Translations under genes and position numbers: made by a program
The notes under the pieces: model-generated
Databases searched by the model: none
Told to the model about the DNA's origin: nothing
The model's input: the letters and a program-made list of their open reading frames with translations, nothing else
From: Strigamia acuminata
Lineage: Eukaryota > Arthropoda > Chilopoda > Geophilomorpha > Linotaeniidae
Length of the DNA stretch: 64,000 nt
NCBI GenBank assembly: GCA_949358305.1
Contig: OX442316.1
Span: 744,001-808,000 of the forward strand
Direction of reading: 5' to 3'
In this document: positions 49,047 to 61,404 of the stretch, piece after piece
Numbering within the stretch: the stretch's first letter is position 1
Layout: each line of letters begins with the position of its first letter

Positions 49047-51261
49047 GCCTGCGCGTTTTCTTCCACAACTTCAGGCTCAGCAGCCTGTTCAACTAATTGG
49101 GGATTCGGAATCGCACGTTTAGGGGACTGAAATAACTGCTGTATAGCAGGGGGCACCTGTTGCTGTTGTACAGCAGGAAGAATCTCATCATCTGAATCTT
49201 CATCCCATGATGCCGCTACAAAATCTGGCTCACGTGGAATGGAATTTGATTGCACCGATTCATGCCAAAAAACATTTTCATTAATCTTCACATGCTTTGA
49301 AGCAATCACTTGGTTGGATTTGGGGTCCCAAACTCGATACCCCCGCGTCTTAATCGCGTAACCGACTAGGGCCCCAGGCCATGCCCTTTCTTCCAACTTG
49401 CTTCTCCTTGTTTGCGAAGAGATGTGCACGAAAACTTTGGAACCGATACATCTTAAATGTCTCAACGACATTTTCTTGTTATAAAACAAGTTATAAGGGG
49501 TTTTCCCACTTAAGCTTGCATGTGGGAATCTATTTTTAAGATAGACAACTGTCACGGCCAATTCTGCCCACAAACCCTTTGGAAAATTGTTTTCGAAGAG
49601 CATGGCTCTAATTCCCCCAACAATTGTTCTGTTTGCTCTTTCGGCCACAGAATTCATTTCTGGGGAGTAGGGGTTTGTTGTGATGCACTTCAACCCAATA
49701 GAAGCCGCATAGTTATCCCACTTTTTCGACACAAACTCCCCGCCGTTGTCTGTCTTGATGCATTTGACCTTTTTCCCGGTGCTGCGCTCAACTTGTGTTT
49801 GCCATCGTTTGAAACGCTCAAATACATCCCCCTTGTTTTTAATAATTTCCACCCACATGAAACGTGAATAGTCGTCCACAATTATCAGGTAATAACTGGC
49901 CCCACCCAAAGATTTAAAAGGCTGAGGGCCCCACAGATCCATGTGGATTACTTCTAATATTCCCTTCGTAGAAATTTCAGGGATTGGGGAAAAGGTTGCC
50001 CTAGTGCTCTTTGCCTTCGAACACGCGTCGCAAGGCGAAAGTTCTTTGTCGGAGAGTTTAACTCCGAAAATATCCGGTGAAATTTCCATTTTTGCAATCC
50101 CACTTGCGTTAAAATGGCCCATTCTGGAGTGCCAAATGTCCATTGGCTGTGGTTTCACTTTGATCTTTTCGATTTTTCCCCCATTCGAATTATTTTGCCC
50201 GTTAGTATCATTTAAATCGCTTTTCTTAAGATTTGACGCATTTACTAGCGCATTTACGCTCACTTGCTGCTTCGCTGCAGTCTGCACTGCGCCACTCAAT
50301 GTGTTTAGTAATGCTGCCTTAAAATCTACTGTTTTTAGTAAAGGATTAATGACACTTTCACTTTTTACAACATTTTTGACCGAATTTCCACCCACCGCTG
50401 CACTCTGTTGCGCAGAAGGTGCAGTTGTGTTCACAATATTGGCCTCTATTTTGCAGTTAACTTTATACATCCGATCATTTGTTCTTTCTGTAACAATAAA
50501 AGGCTCATCAATTCGGTCTTTAAACATGGTCAACTTTCCATTTTTGATAAAAGTTGTGAAACCAGCTTCATCTGTCCGGCCCAGCGATAAGAGATTCTTC
50601 TTAAAATTTGGCGCAAAATAAACATTTTGCAGTGTGATATGCCTACATCTGCCAGAATAACAAGATGTGATCAACACGTTTCCAATGCCCTCAATTTTAG
50701 ATTTCCCTTCCCCTTGCTGGACACTATAGCCGGACAGTGGCTTGAAGGTCACGAACCAACTTCTGTTAAATGAAAAGTGATCTGTCGCACCGGTATCTAT
50801 GTACCAGTGCGGATCAAAGTCGCAATGCGACATTAAAGACAATGGTGGTGACAAGGTGATTTCCTCTTCAGTTTGATGAACTGCCGCCGAGAACATTGTC
50901 AATGGTTCATCAAAAATGTCAACTTGTCCCAAATTGGCCTTTTTGGTCTTTCCACCACGGCCACGTCCTCGTGCAGTGCCTTTTGCGAGCTGTGCAGAGG
51001 TGCCACCTCGTTGGCTTTGCATATTCGCTTGTTGTTTGGGCGGTGACGGGCACTCTCTCGCAAAGTGACCAGTGCCGCCACAGGAAAAACAAGTTCGAGG
51101 TGTAAATGGCTGATTTCCGCCTTTGCCGCGTTGGAAACGCCCTTTTCCAAAGAATGCGCCTGCATTATCGATGGAATCCTGTGTACGTATGCCATAGGAG
51201 TCTGAAGCTTCAAATAAACGATTATACTCTCCTAATAATCGCTCTTTCACTTTTGCAGTGG
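49047..51261 (-). CDS. gag-pol: Cop2 gag C-terminus, protease and integrase segment
   Basis: Reading on the minus strand from 51261: end of Gag (TTAKVKERLLGEYN), knuckle CFSCGGTGHFARECP, protease WYIDTGATDHFSF, integrase HSRMGHFN...CDACSKAKS, HMDLWGP, IKTDNGGEF and SVAERANRT, then linker to ENAQA where LX1 inserted. All catalytic residues are present and no stop is seen. The apparent first residues of the local open frame (MINQSKSAIAIAK) are LX2 LTR sequence. It closely parallels Cop4 codons 200-900. Confidence 0.93.
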
Positions 51262-52021
51262 TGTTGCGAGCACGCGCAACATGGATTTTTGCTATCGCAA
51301 TAGCGGATTTGCTTTGATTAATCATTAATTTAAGTTTGTGTTTAGTTAATAGTGCAGCTTAAGTTTTGGCTAAAGGTTAAATGAATTTCGTGTAGTTTGT
51401 GACGTGGGAGTTATGTTTTACCTGATTTAAGCTGTCTTTTTTAAGGTAATCTTGTATCTTTTCTTTGATTCTTTGGAGTTTTACTGCTTGGACTCGTCCA
51501 AAGAGTCGCTGCTGTTAGTTCCTAAGTTAGTTCGTTTATTTGAAACACTTTGTCTTAATGTATTACGGTTTTGTGCCTTTTGTAATGATTTTATACTTGA
51601 AACTGTGTATTTTCTTGTATACGCTTTATCATTTTGTCACTAGAGGGACAATTCGCCTCTTGCGAGTGATTGTTGCCACTCGTTGCTCTAATTGTTGTAG
51701 GTTGCGCAGCAACTACACTGTGACTGTTATGTAGATTTCTAGGGTTAAGATATGTAATTTTCTCCTCTCTTTTTCTGTGTATTTTGATAGATGTTAACTT
51801 TACAATAAATTCGGTTTGTTCATGTGTTATTTAACACATTAGTGGTGAGTTCTTCCAGACACTTGTTAGGCCACTTTGCAGGGATTTCAAGCAGGATTTT
51901 TTCTGCAATGCATCATCTCTTTTGGAGCTCATCACAAGTTTTAGTAAGTAGGTTTATTTGTTATAACCATTTTCGATTGTCTTCTAGAGTGCCACACGGC
52001 CACAAAGCATTGCTAGAAACA
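51262..52021 (+). repeat. 5' LTR of LX2
   Basis: 760 bp TGTTGCGAGCACGCGCAACA...AGAAACA. The terminal inverted repeat is kept (TGTTGCG/CGCAACA) though bases between the arms changed. AATAAA near 51802. The 44-nt GT...AG segment at 51945-51988 matches the position and exact length of that in LX1. Confidence 0.88.
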
Positions 52022-53785
52022 TTTTTGGTACCGTTGACTCAGGATTTTCGAACGAAATTCCTCACACGTGTGTATAGAAAAATGGCCGCCATCGCCGCCA
52101 TTTGTCTGAGCAGGCGGCCTGAAGTCTGCCTGAGTTTTGTGCCGTCCACCACGTCGAGAGCCGGTGTAGCGTGTGTGGTCATCACACGGGACGAGAATCG
52201 CCCAACAGGATGGCGATATTTGTCTCGGGAGCATCCAGTGAGTTGTGTGCGAGTCTGTGGGTCGCCGACGCCGTCCATGCAGTTCGTACCTGGGTGCCGC
52301 CAGTCAAGTTGGCTGTTTTCGAGTTTGCCTTTTCCGGTGGCCACTCCGGGATCGATCGACGATCTCTCGCCAAGTAGAAGGAGGAAGCGCCACTTGTGCA
52401 ACATGATAGGACTGTTCAATGCGCCCACCGGTCGAACAGTTGTGCCTCCGAATCAAGAATGGTTTCGTCTTGTCGTCGGTCGGGTGTTGTCGTGTCACGT
52501 GTCCAGATGGATCCGCCAAGCTGCAGCGCAACTTGCGAGCTTCGGATATTCAAGCGACAGTTACGCCGCCCGTAGTCCAGTTAAACACAACGCAATGTAC
52601 AAGAGTCGGCAATGAAGATTTCGTTTTTTTTTGTCGATTATTTTCTTTATGTCAAATGTTAGATTTAAGGTTTTTGGGGGAAATTGTGAGTGTTTGGGTC
52701 TTAAAGGGCGCTAGCTTTCTAAAATATTTAAGTGTTGGTTTGAGCTCGTGCGTAAGAAGTTACGCGGCTTTCCCTGGTTTTTCTTAGCATGTTCGCGCCT
52801 TGAGGCGACAGTTTATCTTGTCAGGCTGTCCGCAAGGGCCCTTTAAGTTCCCTACTTCAGCTTTTGCCCTCCTCGCTTACGGTTATGTTGTTATCGTCCT
52901 CAGTTCCTTGTTTAAGTGCCAAAGAATGGCTTTTACGAATTTATTGGCTTGCTGTGTCTGGATTTAATAAGGGAGTCCAATTTTCTGATCGCATTTATGC
53001 CTGTGCTTGTTAATAGCTTTATTCTTTGCTTGCTCACGTTTTTGGTGAGAATTTTCGGTTTAGTATGTGAGAAGTGTGGCTATTTGTTTACAAGTTTTCC
53101 TTGCCAACCCCCTTTTTAAACGAGTTTGCCAATTTATCACGTTATTAGCTCTTTGGACTTGAGTTCTTTGATCTCCCGGGGTTTTTCCCTTTTACGTGTA
53201 GTCTTTTTAAGAAATTTTTAGGCTTAATGACAGGAGCGTCGTCACATTCGCAGCTTATTAGTGGTGTTGGTTTTTTAGTCGCCGGTTCGAGGTCGATTAA
53301 CCCCCGTTTTTAGATTTCTTACGCTGTGAATAAATTACTAGCTATTGTGGACCAACCAGTTCCCTCTTCTCGTCCTTCCCGCCTTTCAGAGCGGCGGTCA
53401 GGGGGGTCCTTGAGTGATCTAGCTTCTTCTCGTCATGTGAGCCTGCTCTTGTGTTTGGAATGTGGACGACCTCTGGTCTTTACGTTTTGTGTCCAATGTT
53501 TTTCGTGTGCTGCACGAGTTTCCTCGTGAGCTCTAGTGTCGGTCATCTCTCCGCTTCGGGAGAGGGCACACCCGTTTGTATTCGTGTGTTTGTAGAACGT
53601 TTCTTGTTTTTAGAACGAGATTCGTTCTTTTGCTGCTCGAGTCTAGCAGAGCGAGCGCTGGCCCGCGAGGTCAGTCGGTTCTTACCTGTCCGTCAATCTC
53701 TGTTAGTTTAGGTTGTTATACAACTTGTTTGCAAGTGGGTTTGAGTTTAGGAAGGCGTGTGGCTTCTGTCGGTGCTGGAAGTTTA
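52022..53785 (+). other. LX2 internal region, left part
   Basis: Starts with the same ttttggtaccgttgactcag as LX1 and keeps an AAATGGC/GCCATTT inverted repeat (52080-52103). The longest ORFs lack domains and are not conserved codon by codon with LX1. No gene found. Confidence 0.6.
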
Positions 53786-54279
53786 TGTTGGGTTGCAAAC
53801 CCATTTTGTGGTGCCTAAACATTTGTTTCTGTGTTGCGTGATTTGTTAGTTACACACTTTCTGAATATGTGTAACAAGCATGCTATAATGTAATGTCCCG
53901 ATGTTGTTTTTCAACCGATTCCGATTTTTATCAATGCCTGTTACGTACCGCGGTTGAATACTTTATTCTTTATAGCATGCGCCCACGATATCGTCTGCTC
54001 GAAAGAGTGAGTCTTGTTTTATCATTATCGCTTGTTTATCGATTATAAATGCCGGTGTTTTATTTACCTTTTGAATGTAAAGGACAAATCATTGATAATG
54101 TAACAATGATTTATCCTATGTTGAGATGGAGGGCAAATAGCCTCCAACCGTGTACTGTCTCTTACGATTCTCACGAATAAAAGATGGCGGACGCATTGTC
54201 GGCATCCCGCTCATTTTTAACCCGTTTGGCAGTTATTTCCCATGGATTCTGGCCAGGAAATTCTCCACAAGTCTCTTCA
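53786..54279 (+). repeat. Cop4 LTR, first
   Basis: 494 bp TGTTGGGTTGC...CTCTTCA. It opens with a TGGGTT-GCA-AACCCA hairpin. AATAAA near 54176 is followed at once by AAGATGGCGG (YY1-like). Confidence 0.93.
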
Positions 54280-54281
54280 AG

Positions 54282-54299
54282 TGGTAGCAGAGGGTCAAA
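54282..54299 (+). promoter_or_regulatory. Cop4 primer-binding site for initiator Met-tRNA
   Basis: TGGTAGCAGAGG, 12 bases complementary to the initiator tRNA-Met 3' end, then diverging; two bases from the LTR. The same site recurs at 61405. Confidence 0.85.
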
Positions 54300-55554
54300 A
54301 CGATCCTGTTAGGAAGTTTTGAAGAGTTGCACGACCATTTTTCAACGGTGTGAAGTCGCGAAGGTCGCGCCCGCCCAGTTCGTCGCAAAAACGAATTTTT
54401 CGGTGCGGTAATCGTCGTTGGAACGTGTGCGGAGAACTGTACGGGTACTTTCGAACTATTATTTGTGTCTTTCAACGCGAAAATAAGCGTTGTCAACGTT
54501 TTGGCGTATTACGATCAAACGACGGTCATTCTCGTGCATTACGAGTTGCGGCGAAGCCGAATTGCCGTGTGTGTGCTTCGAGACATCGTAGGATCATTTC
54601 GGGACGGTTGTGTGCTCAAATAAGCAACAACCGAGATACCAAGGACGGTAGGAACAATTGTCGATTTTATTTTTGGCGAAATAAGTCATTTTTTCAAACG
54701 AATCCACGCCCGATGAAATCCAAGATGGCGGCGGCCATCATTCATCGTGTCTGCGCTTGAACACTGACGTTTTCAAGCAGTTTTGGGATATCCAGCGCTG
54801 GAAATTAACAACGTTGGATACCATTACGATCGCGGGAAGGATAACCGACAATCGGCGGAATTTTCGAAGCGTTATTTACGTCGCTACGACGAATTTCGAG
54901 CGACGAGCGAACGTTTATCAAACGAGACGAGTTTGCCGACAATTTCAAGAGGAAACCCTGGTTTTGCACATAGGGTGCACCAGTTGAGAGGGATTCTCCT
55001 CACATTAGCACCCCGGCGTGCGTGTGAGTTACTTCGACGGCGACGAGGTGAAATACCGTCATTTTTCCCTCGTTTTGTGCGACGTGCGCATACGAGAAGG
55101 CACGTCAGCCCATTTCCGTGCTGGATCAACGTTTTGCGACGTGGGATCTCATCACGGAAGCCACCTTCACACCGACAGTGTACATTTATTTATTATTTTG
55201 TCGTGAAACTTTGTATAGTTTTAAGGTTTTTGTTTTTTCCCTTGTTAGAATCGGTGCCACCCTACGTCCAGTCGGGCACGTGGCACTGTATTCTTTGCTG
55301 GGCTTATTCACGGCCACCCAACCATCCCGCGAGCCTAGGTGCTACGATCGGAAGAGTTGGGGAATTGCCAGCAAAGGTTATCCAATCTCACTTATTGAGA
55401 TTCCCCGGGTTGTTGCGTATATTTCGCCTTCACTTTTGGGGGTGACATTTGACCAAGTGTTGTGAATTTCAGTGAAGTGTTTGTGCGGAATAATTTCCGA
55501 AATTGTGATTTCTCCGCGCAATTTTCACCGGAATAGCATTTTTGTGTCTCTGCG
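54300..55554 (+). other. Cop4 5' leader
   Basis: 1.26 kb without a recognisable gene. A perfect YY1-consensus AAGATGGCGGC is at 54722-54732. ORFs of 136 and 220 codons are repeated in the second unit only because the whole unit is duplicated, so this gives no evidence of coding. Confidence 0.6.
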
Positions 55555-58500
55555 ATGGCTTCTAATAGGCATGATGACTATAAAGATGTCAAGAAACTCG
55601 ACGGCACGAACTATGCAACATGGGCGGTGCAGATTCAACTTCTGCTCAAATACAACGGTGTCTGGGGCCACGTGAACGGCACAGAGCCGAAATTGCCGGA
55701 CACAGCGACGGCAAAGGAAAAAAGAGAATTTAATGTCCGGGAAGACAAAGCCATGTCTACGTTGTGCATGAGTTGCGCCGAACCGCAACAGGTTATAGCC
55801 GTTGCCTGCCCCACTGCTGCAAAAGTATGGGAGGCGTTGAAAGCGGCTTACCAGCCGACAACGAGAGCACGTCGGGCTCGTCTTCGCCGCGAATTTCTCA
55901 ATTTGAAACTGCTAGAGAATGAAGAAATGTTGGTTTTCACCGGAAGAGTGGATCGGAAAGTCACAGAATTAAAAGATGTGAAGATTGACGTCTCCGATGA
56001 GTTCCTGGCATTTCAATACTTGGACCTTTTGCCCCCACAATACGAAGCTGTGAAGCAAACTGCATATCACTGGGGCGATGCAGAGTTCACAGCCCAAAAT
56101 GTCAAAGACAGGTTGCTTGGCGAATACAATCGCCTTTATGAGCAAAACAACGAGTTTGGCGTCGTACAAAGTGCAGTAGACAACGCAAATGCATTTTTTG
56201 GGAAAAGCAACTGGAAACCTCGAGGGAAAACTTCGAATTCGGCAGGGTTTCAGCGTGGCACGTGTTTTACTTGTGGCGGAACAGGCCACTTCGCCCGCGA
56301 ATGCCCCTCGCCGCCGAAACAAGGGACAGTTGCCTCTAATGTCAGCTCACCTGCCCAATCGAAACGTGGGGGTGGTCGTGGCAAAGGACGAGGAAAGAGC
56401 CAGCAAAGGGCCAATCTTACCCAAATACACACGTTTGAAGACGAACCGCTTACGTTGTATTCTGCAGTTTTGGACGAGGCCCCGGCACAACCGTTGTCTC
56501 TTGTGTCGCACGGACAATTTGACTCGCAGTGGTACGTGGACACAGGAGCAACGGACCACTTTTCCTTCAACCGGAACTGGTTCTCCGAGTATAAGCCTTT
56601 GTCCAACTTCAGTGTGTTACAAGGAGAAGGCAAATCGAAGATCGAAGGGGTCGGCAACATTATTCTTACCTCACTTTATGGAAACAAACAAAGGAAAATA
56701 ACTTTGGAAAATGTTTATTATGCGCCGAAATTCCGCAAGAATCTAATCTCGCTAGGGCGCACCGACGAAGCGGGGTTGTGCACATTTGTCAAGAATGGGA
56801 AAATGTCGATTTATATGAACAAGATCGAGGAGCCATCGATCACGGCAGTTAGAACAAGCGATAGGCTGTATAAAGTCAGCTGCCGTATCGAGGCTAAGAA
56901 TGTAAACACGGCTGCATTAACTGCGCAACAGAATGCAGCTGCTGTCCTCGACTTGATCAAGTCATCTGTAAAGGATGAAAAATTTGTACAACCGTTACTA
57001 ACCATGCTTAACTATAAGTCCGCTTTACTAAACAGTTCGAGTAAGTCGGATAAGGGAAAATCCGCACCAAATTTGATTGCGCAAGTGAGCGAAACAACTA
57101 AGACAAACGCGCCTACGGCGATTACTTTGACAAAGACGGGAAATGAGGTTCAAATACCTCCTGCGAATTCTCCCCAAGCAAATGCGAATGCGAAAGTTAA
57201 TGGGAATTTGACCAAAGTAACAGTGAAAAACAAAGAGCAGCCTCAGACCATGGACACATGGCACTCGAGAATGGGGCATCTGAATGCTAAGGGCATCTCC
57301 CACTTGGAGAAATTGGAAGATGTGTTCGGGATTAGCATTTCAGACAGAAATTTGTCAACATGCGACGCATGTGCATGTGCGAAGAGCACGAGGGCAAGTT
57401 TTCCCCCTATTATTGCTATCTCTACGAAAGAGATTTTGTCCCTCGTACACATGGACGGGTGGGGCGCGTCACAGGAACCGTCCCTGGGTGGAGCCAATTT
57501 TTACTTCATCCTAGTTGATGACTATTCACGTTATATGTGGATAATTACGATGAAGACCAAGGGGGAAGTTTTGGGCCATTTCAAACGTTGGTTGACGGAA
57601 ATAGAACGAACAACGGGAAAGAAAGTGAAATGTATCAAAACAGACAATGGCGGGGAGTTCATTTCCAGGAATTGGGACGATTATGCGTCGAAAATTGGAT
57701 TGAAGTGCATTCGCACGAACGCATACTCTCCGGAAATGAATTCCGTGGCCGAAAGGGCCAACCGTACCATTGTTAGCGGGGTTAGGGCTTTAATGATCGA
57801 GAACAGTTTCCCCTATCCCCTTTGGGCTGAATTGGCGACGACAGTCGTATACTTGAAAAACAGGTTTCCACATGCGGGGATTGAGGGGAAAACCCCTTAC
57901 ACGGTATTTTTCGACAAGAAATTGTCCCTACGCCATATTAAATGTATTGGATCGAAAACTTTCGTCCACATCCCATCCCAAGTCCGCAAAGGCAAATTAC
58001 AAGGAAGGGCATGGGCGGGAGCTTTGATTGGATATGCAATATCCACAAGGGGCTACAGGATCTGGGATCCCATACGGAATCAAGTGTTTGCGTCTAAACA
58101 TGTCCGCATTTTTGAGGATTCTTTTTGGTATGAAGTGGGCAAGAGATTGCATCATCCACAAAGTGGACATAAGGAACCTGAATATTTTGGGGGTTCTCCT
58201 TCTGAAACCGAAGACGACGATGATGATTCCATTGCCCCTGCCGAAGAAGCTGAAGAAGAGGTTCAGGAAGTGGTTGTTGTCCCACCTCCTGCTCAACCTC
58301 CTGCCCAACCCCCTGCTCCGAAAGCAAAACCTGCATTACCCACAACCCCAAAGCCCGCTTTTAGGCCTGAATTGAGACCACAGGTCAAGCAGGCGACACA
58401 ACTGCCTGCAGTGGAAACTACTGCAGAGGATTTGGTTGGGGACGATGAACGTGGTGGGGATAATCCGATTGAAGAAATTGGGGGGGCGAAGGGGGATGAT

Positions 58501-60890
58501 GGAGAATTTTTCAACGTTTATCCCGAAGACGATGAGGAAGTCGAACTTCCTCCGGGAATACAAGCCCGTCGCGGTTCGGGCAAAAGGGGTAAAGTGAAAG
58601 AAACCCCAGACCCAATGTTGCTGCCACTGGACATGACTAAGTGGAGACGGGTTGCATCAGTCCGTAAAGCCGGGGCAACTGCGGGAAAAGTTGATGTAGT
58701 CTATTTCTCACCCAATGAGGATAAATTGAGAAGTCGAACAGATGTTGCGCGATGGTGCGACGGGGAGGGTTTCGCATATGACCCGAGCTTGTTCGATTTC
58801 AAAACCTCTGACGGTGAAGAGCCCTTACCTTTTGCGGGGTTTTGCGCAGTTGAGCCTGACACCTACGAGGAGGCGATTGGAGGCATCAACAAACCCTATT
58901 GGGAAGGGGCCATGAAGGACGAGATAGATATTTTCGATGAGCGAGAAGTCTATCGCGAAATTGACAAGCCTAAAGACGTACAGCTTTTGGGGACAAAATG
59001 GATATTGTTACGTGGCTAAATGGGGATTGATTTAGTCCTACGTGACATGAATTCAATCAAGAATGACACAGGGTTTTATATGTAAAATGCCTGTTGGCTT
59101 TATTGTTCAAAGTCGGACATTTACTAATGTAAATGTTCGGTCATCAGCTCTTATTACATTTGTTCATTTATTAAACCTAAAACACATAAATGGTTCATTC
59201 AAATCAAATAAGGATGATGCTGTTGTTTATTCAATTCAATTCAGGAAACCTAGTCCTGCCTGACCGTCAACCGGCTGGCAGTAGTAGGTGAAGGTAACAG
59301 TTTGAGACTCAAAAGAGATCTGAGCTCTCTGGCTTAATCAACTCACTAAGTAAACTCCTATTCCCCCTATCAACTAAGTTGAACGGTCTGTGCATCTAAT
59401 TAGGTGCGCAGCGCCGTCTAGTGAGAATTCATTACATTAAATGCCTAAACAGAGCGAGCAGAGCCAGCCGATACACGGTACGGCTCTACCGCGTAACAAT
59501 ATATAAAATGAAGCGCGACCATACTGGAGTCATTAGACGTTATCGAGCTCGTTTAGTGGCCCAGGGATTTAAACAGAAGCCCGGGATTGACTTTACTGAA
59601 GTATTTTCTCCAGTTGTCAACTTCGTCCTCGTAATCGTCTTTTTCTGCACTTTGGTAGTGCTTAAGGGTTGGCGTGACGTGCACATCGATATCAAGGCCG
59701 CCTACCTCTATGGCGACCTCGATACAGTGCAATATTGTGAAGTCCCCAAGGGCTACAGAACATCGAAGAACCGACATAAATGTTGGATGCTGCTGAAGGC
59801 TTTGTATGGTCTGCATCAGAGCGGACGGATGTGGTACCAGGTACTTCACGACCGTCTGCTCCAACTGGGATTTGTACCGATGTTGGGATTAAATTGTGTC
59901 TATTCTCTGGACAACGAGGCCGTAATCGTCTTTTACGTGGACGACATTGTTCTCTTCTCAAGAGACGATTACGTTGAGAAATGCGTTCTAAAATGGATTC
60001 GAAGTTTCTTCGACATTGTCGACTTAGGTCCGGTGACCCTATTGTTGGGTATCGAGTTCGACAGATCGGGGGGGCGAATCCGAATTCACCAGAGAAGGTA
60101 CATAGAGAAGTTGTGTAAAATGTACGGAGTGGATCCGTGTCACCGCGTGAAAGTCCCTGGGACCCCAGGTACGATGATCCAAAAGGTCAAAGTTGGTGAG
60201 CGGGTCAACACCTCATTTCCGTACAGGAACTTGGTCGGAAGTCTTCTGTTTGTTGCGAGCAGGACAAGGCCTGATATCTTATTCTCGGTCATTGCCCTCT
60301 CGCAATATAACGAAACTCATTCTGCGCGTCATGTGGGCATGCTAATGCAAATTTTGCGATATTTGGGAAACACACCCGACTACGCCATTGATTTATCGAA
60401 TTGCAAGAACGATTCACTCACAGTCTACACTGACGCGTCCTTTGCCCTGGACCAAGACAAAAGAAGGAGCTTTGGGGGCCATATAGTATATCTAGGAGGA
60501 GTTCCGATCTCGTGGAACTGCCATAAGCAGACGATGACCTCCCTGTCGATCATGGAGAGTGAATTTCTGGCCGTGGTCGATGGGGTGAAGGATATTATAT
60601 GGCTTCATCGGCTATACGACGCAGACATTATGTTCTGCGTTGATCGAGCAACCCCGTGCGTGTACGCCGACTCTATGCCGGCGATCCAGTACACAAAGAA
60701 TAGAATAGAGAACCGTGCTAATAAACATATAGATGTCAAATTGCATTTCGTACGTGATTGGTTCGAGAAGGGCACGTTCTCTATTAAGCACATCGCAGGG
60801 GTTTTGAACGTGGCAGATGTTTTAACCAAGTGGTTAGCGAAACCAAGGTTAAACACTCTTTGCGAACACATTTTTGTCGTAAATAAATAG
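55555..60890 (+). CDS. gag-pol: Cop4 gag-pol polyprotein, first unit, interrupted by a solo LTR
   Basis: ATG 55555 (MASNRHDDYKD). Gag NYATWAVQIQLLL, knuckle CFTCGGTGHFARECP, protease WYVDTGATDH, integrase HSRMGHLN...CDACACAKS, IKTDNGGEF, SVAERANRT, acidic/proline-rich linker, RT entry LLGTKWI. There a 493-bp solo LTR plus ATAT duplication (59006-59502) breaks the frame. It resumes KMKRDHTGV, IDIKAAYLYGDL, YVDDIVLFS, YTDASFALD, NVADVLTKWL and stops at 60890. Apart from the solo LTR no lesion is seen. With the insertion in place the product would be truncated before the RT active site. Confidence 0.93.
59006..59498 (-). repeat. Solo LTR, GypA-related, inserted in Cop4 RT
   Basis: 493 bp bounded by TGTTACG and CGTAACA with TSD ATAT (59002-59005, 59499-59502). 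On the minus strand it ends AGCCACGTAACA, like the GypA-plus LTR, and shares a block resembling aactagttgataggggga with the GypA-minus LTR. A caataaagcc signal near 59084 fits minus orientation. No internal region remains, implying LTR-LTR recombination. Confidence 0.9.
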
Positions 60891-60897
60891 TTTAGGC

Positions 60898-60908
60898 AAA
60901 GGGGGATT
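60898..60908 (+). promoter_or_regulatory. Cop4 polypurine tract
   Basis: aaagggggatt immediately before the TG of the second LTR; the same tract occurs in Cop2. Confidence 0.85.
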
Positions 60909-61402
60909 TGTTGGGTTGCAAACCCATTTTGTGGTGCCTAAACATTTGTTTCTGTGTTGCGTGATTTGTTAGTTACACACTTTCTGAATATGTGTAACAA
61001 GCATGCTATAATGTAATGTCCCGATGTTGTTTTTCAACCGATTCCGATTTTTATCAATGCCTGTTACGTACCGCGGTTGAATACTTTATTCTTTATAGCA
61101 TGCGCCCACGATATCGTCTGCTCGAAAGAGTGAGTCTTGTTTTATCATTATCGCTTGTTTATCGATTATAAATGCCGGTGTTTTATTTACCTTTTGAATG
61201 TAAAGGACAAATCATTGATAATGTAACAATGATTTATCCTATGTTGAGATGGAGGGCAAATAGCCTCCAACCGTGTACTGTCTCTTACGATTCTCACGAA
61301 TAAAAGATGGCGGACGCATTGTCGGCATCCCGCTCATTTTTAACCCGTTTGGCAGTTATTTCCCATGGATTCTGGCCAGGAAATTCTCCACAAGTCTCTT
61401 CA
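60909..61402 (+). repeat. Cop4 LTR, second (shared between tandem units)
   Basis: 494 bp, matching the first LTR by eye. It serves as 3' LTR of unit one and 5' LTR of unit two: it is preceded by a polypurine tract and followed by a primer-binding site. Confidence 0.93.
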
Positions 61403-61404
61403 AG

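Larger units (their letters stand above)
51262..53785 (+). mobile_element. LX2, second copy of the LX element, inserted in Cop2 gag
   Basis: The left LTR and 1.76 kb of internal sequence are homologous to LX1 36582-38314 but diverged. The TSD left copy would be GTGG (51258-51261). Cop4 inserted at 53785/53786, so the remainder and right LTR lie beyond 64000. Confidence 0.85.

Noticed and set aside
54783-55445. 220-codon ORF in the Cop4 leader, repeated at 61906-62568
   Set aside because: Its repetition reflects only the duplicated unit; no domain, arginine-rich, overlaps non-coding leader.
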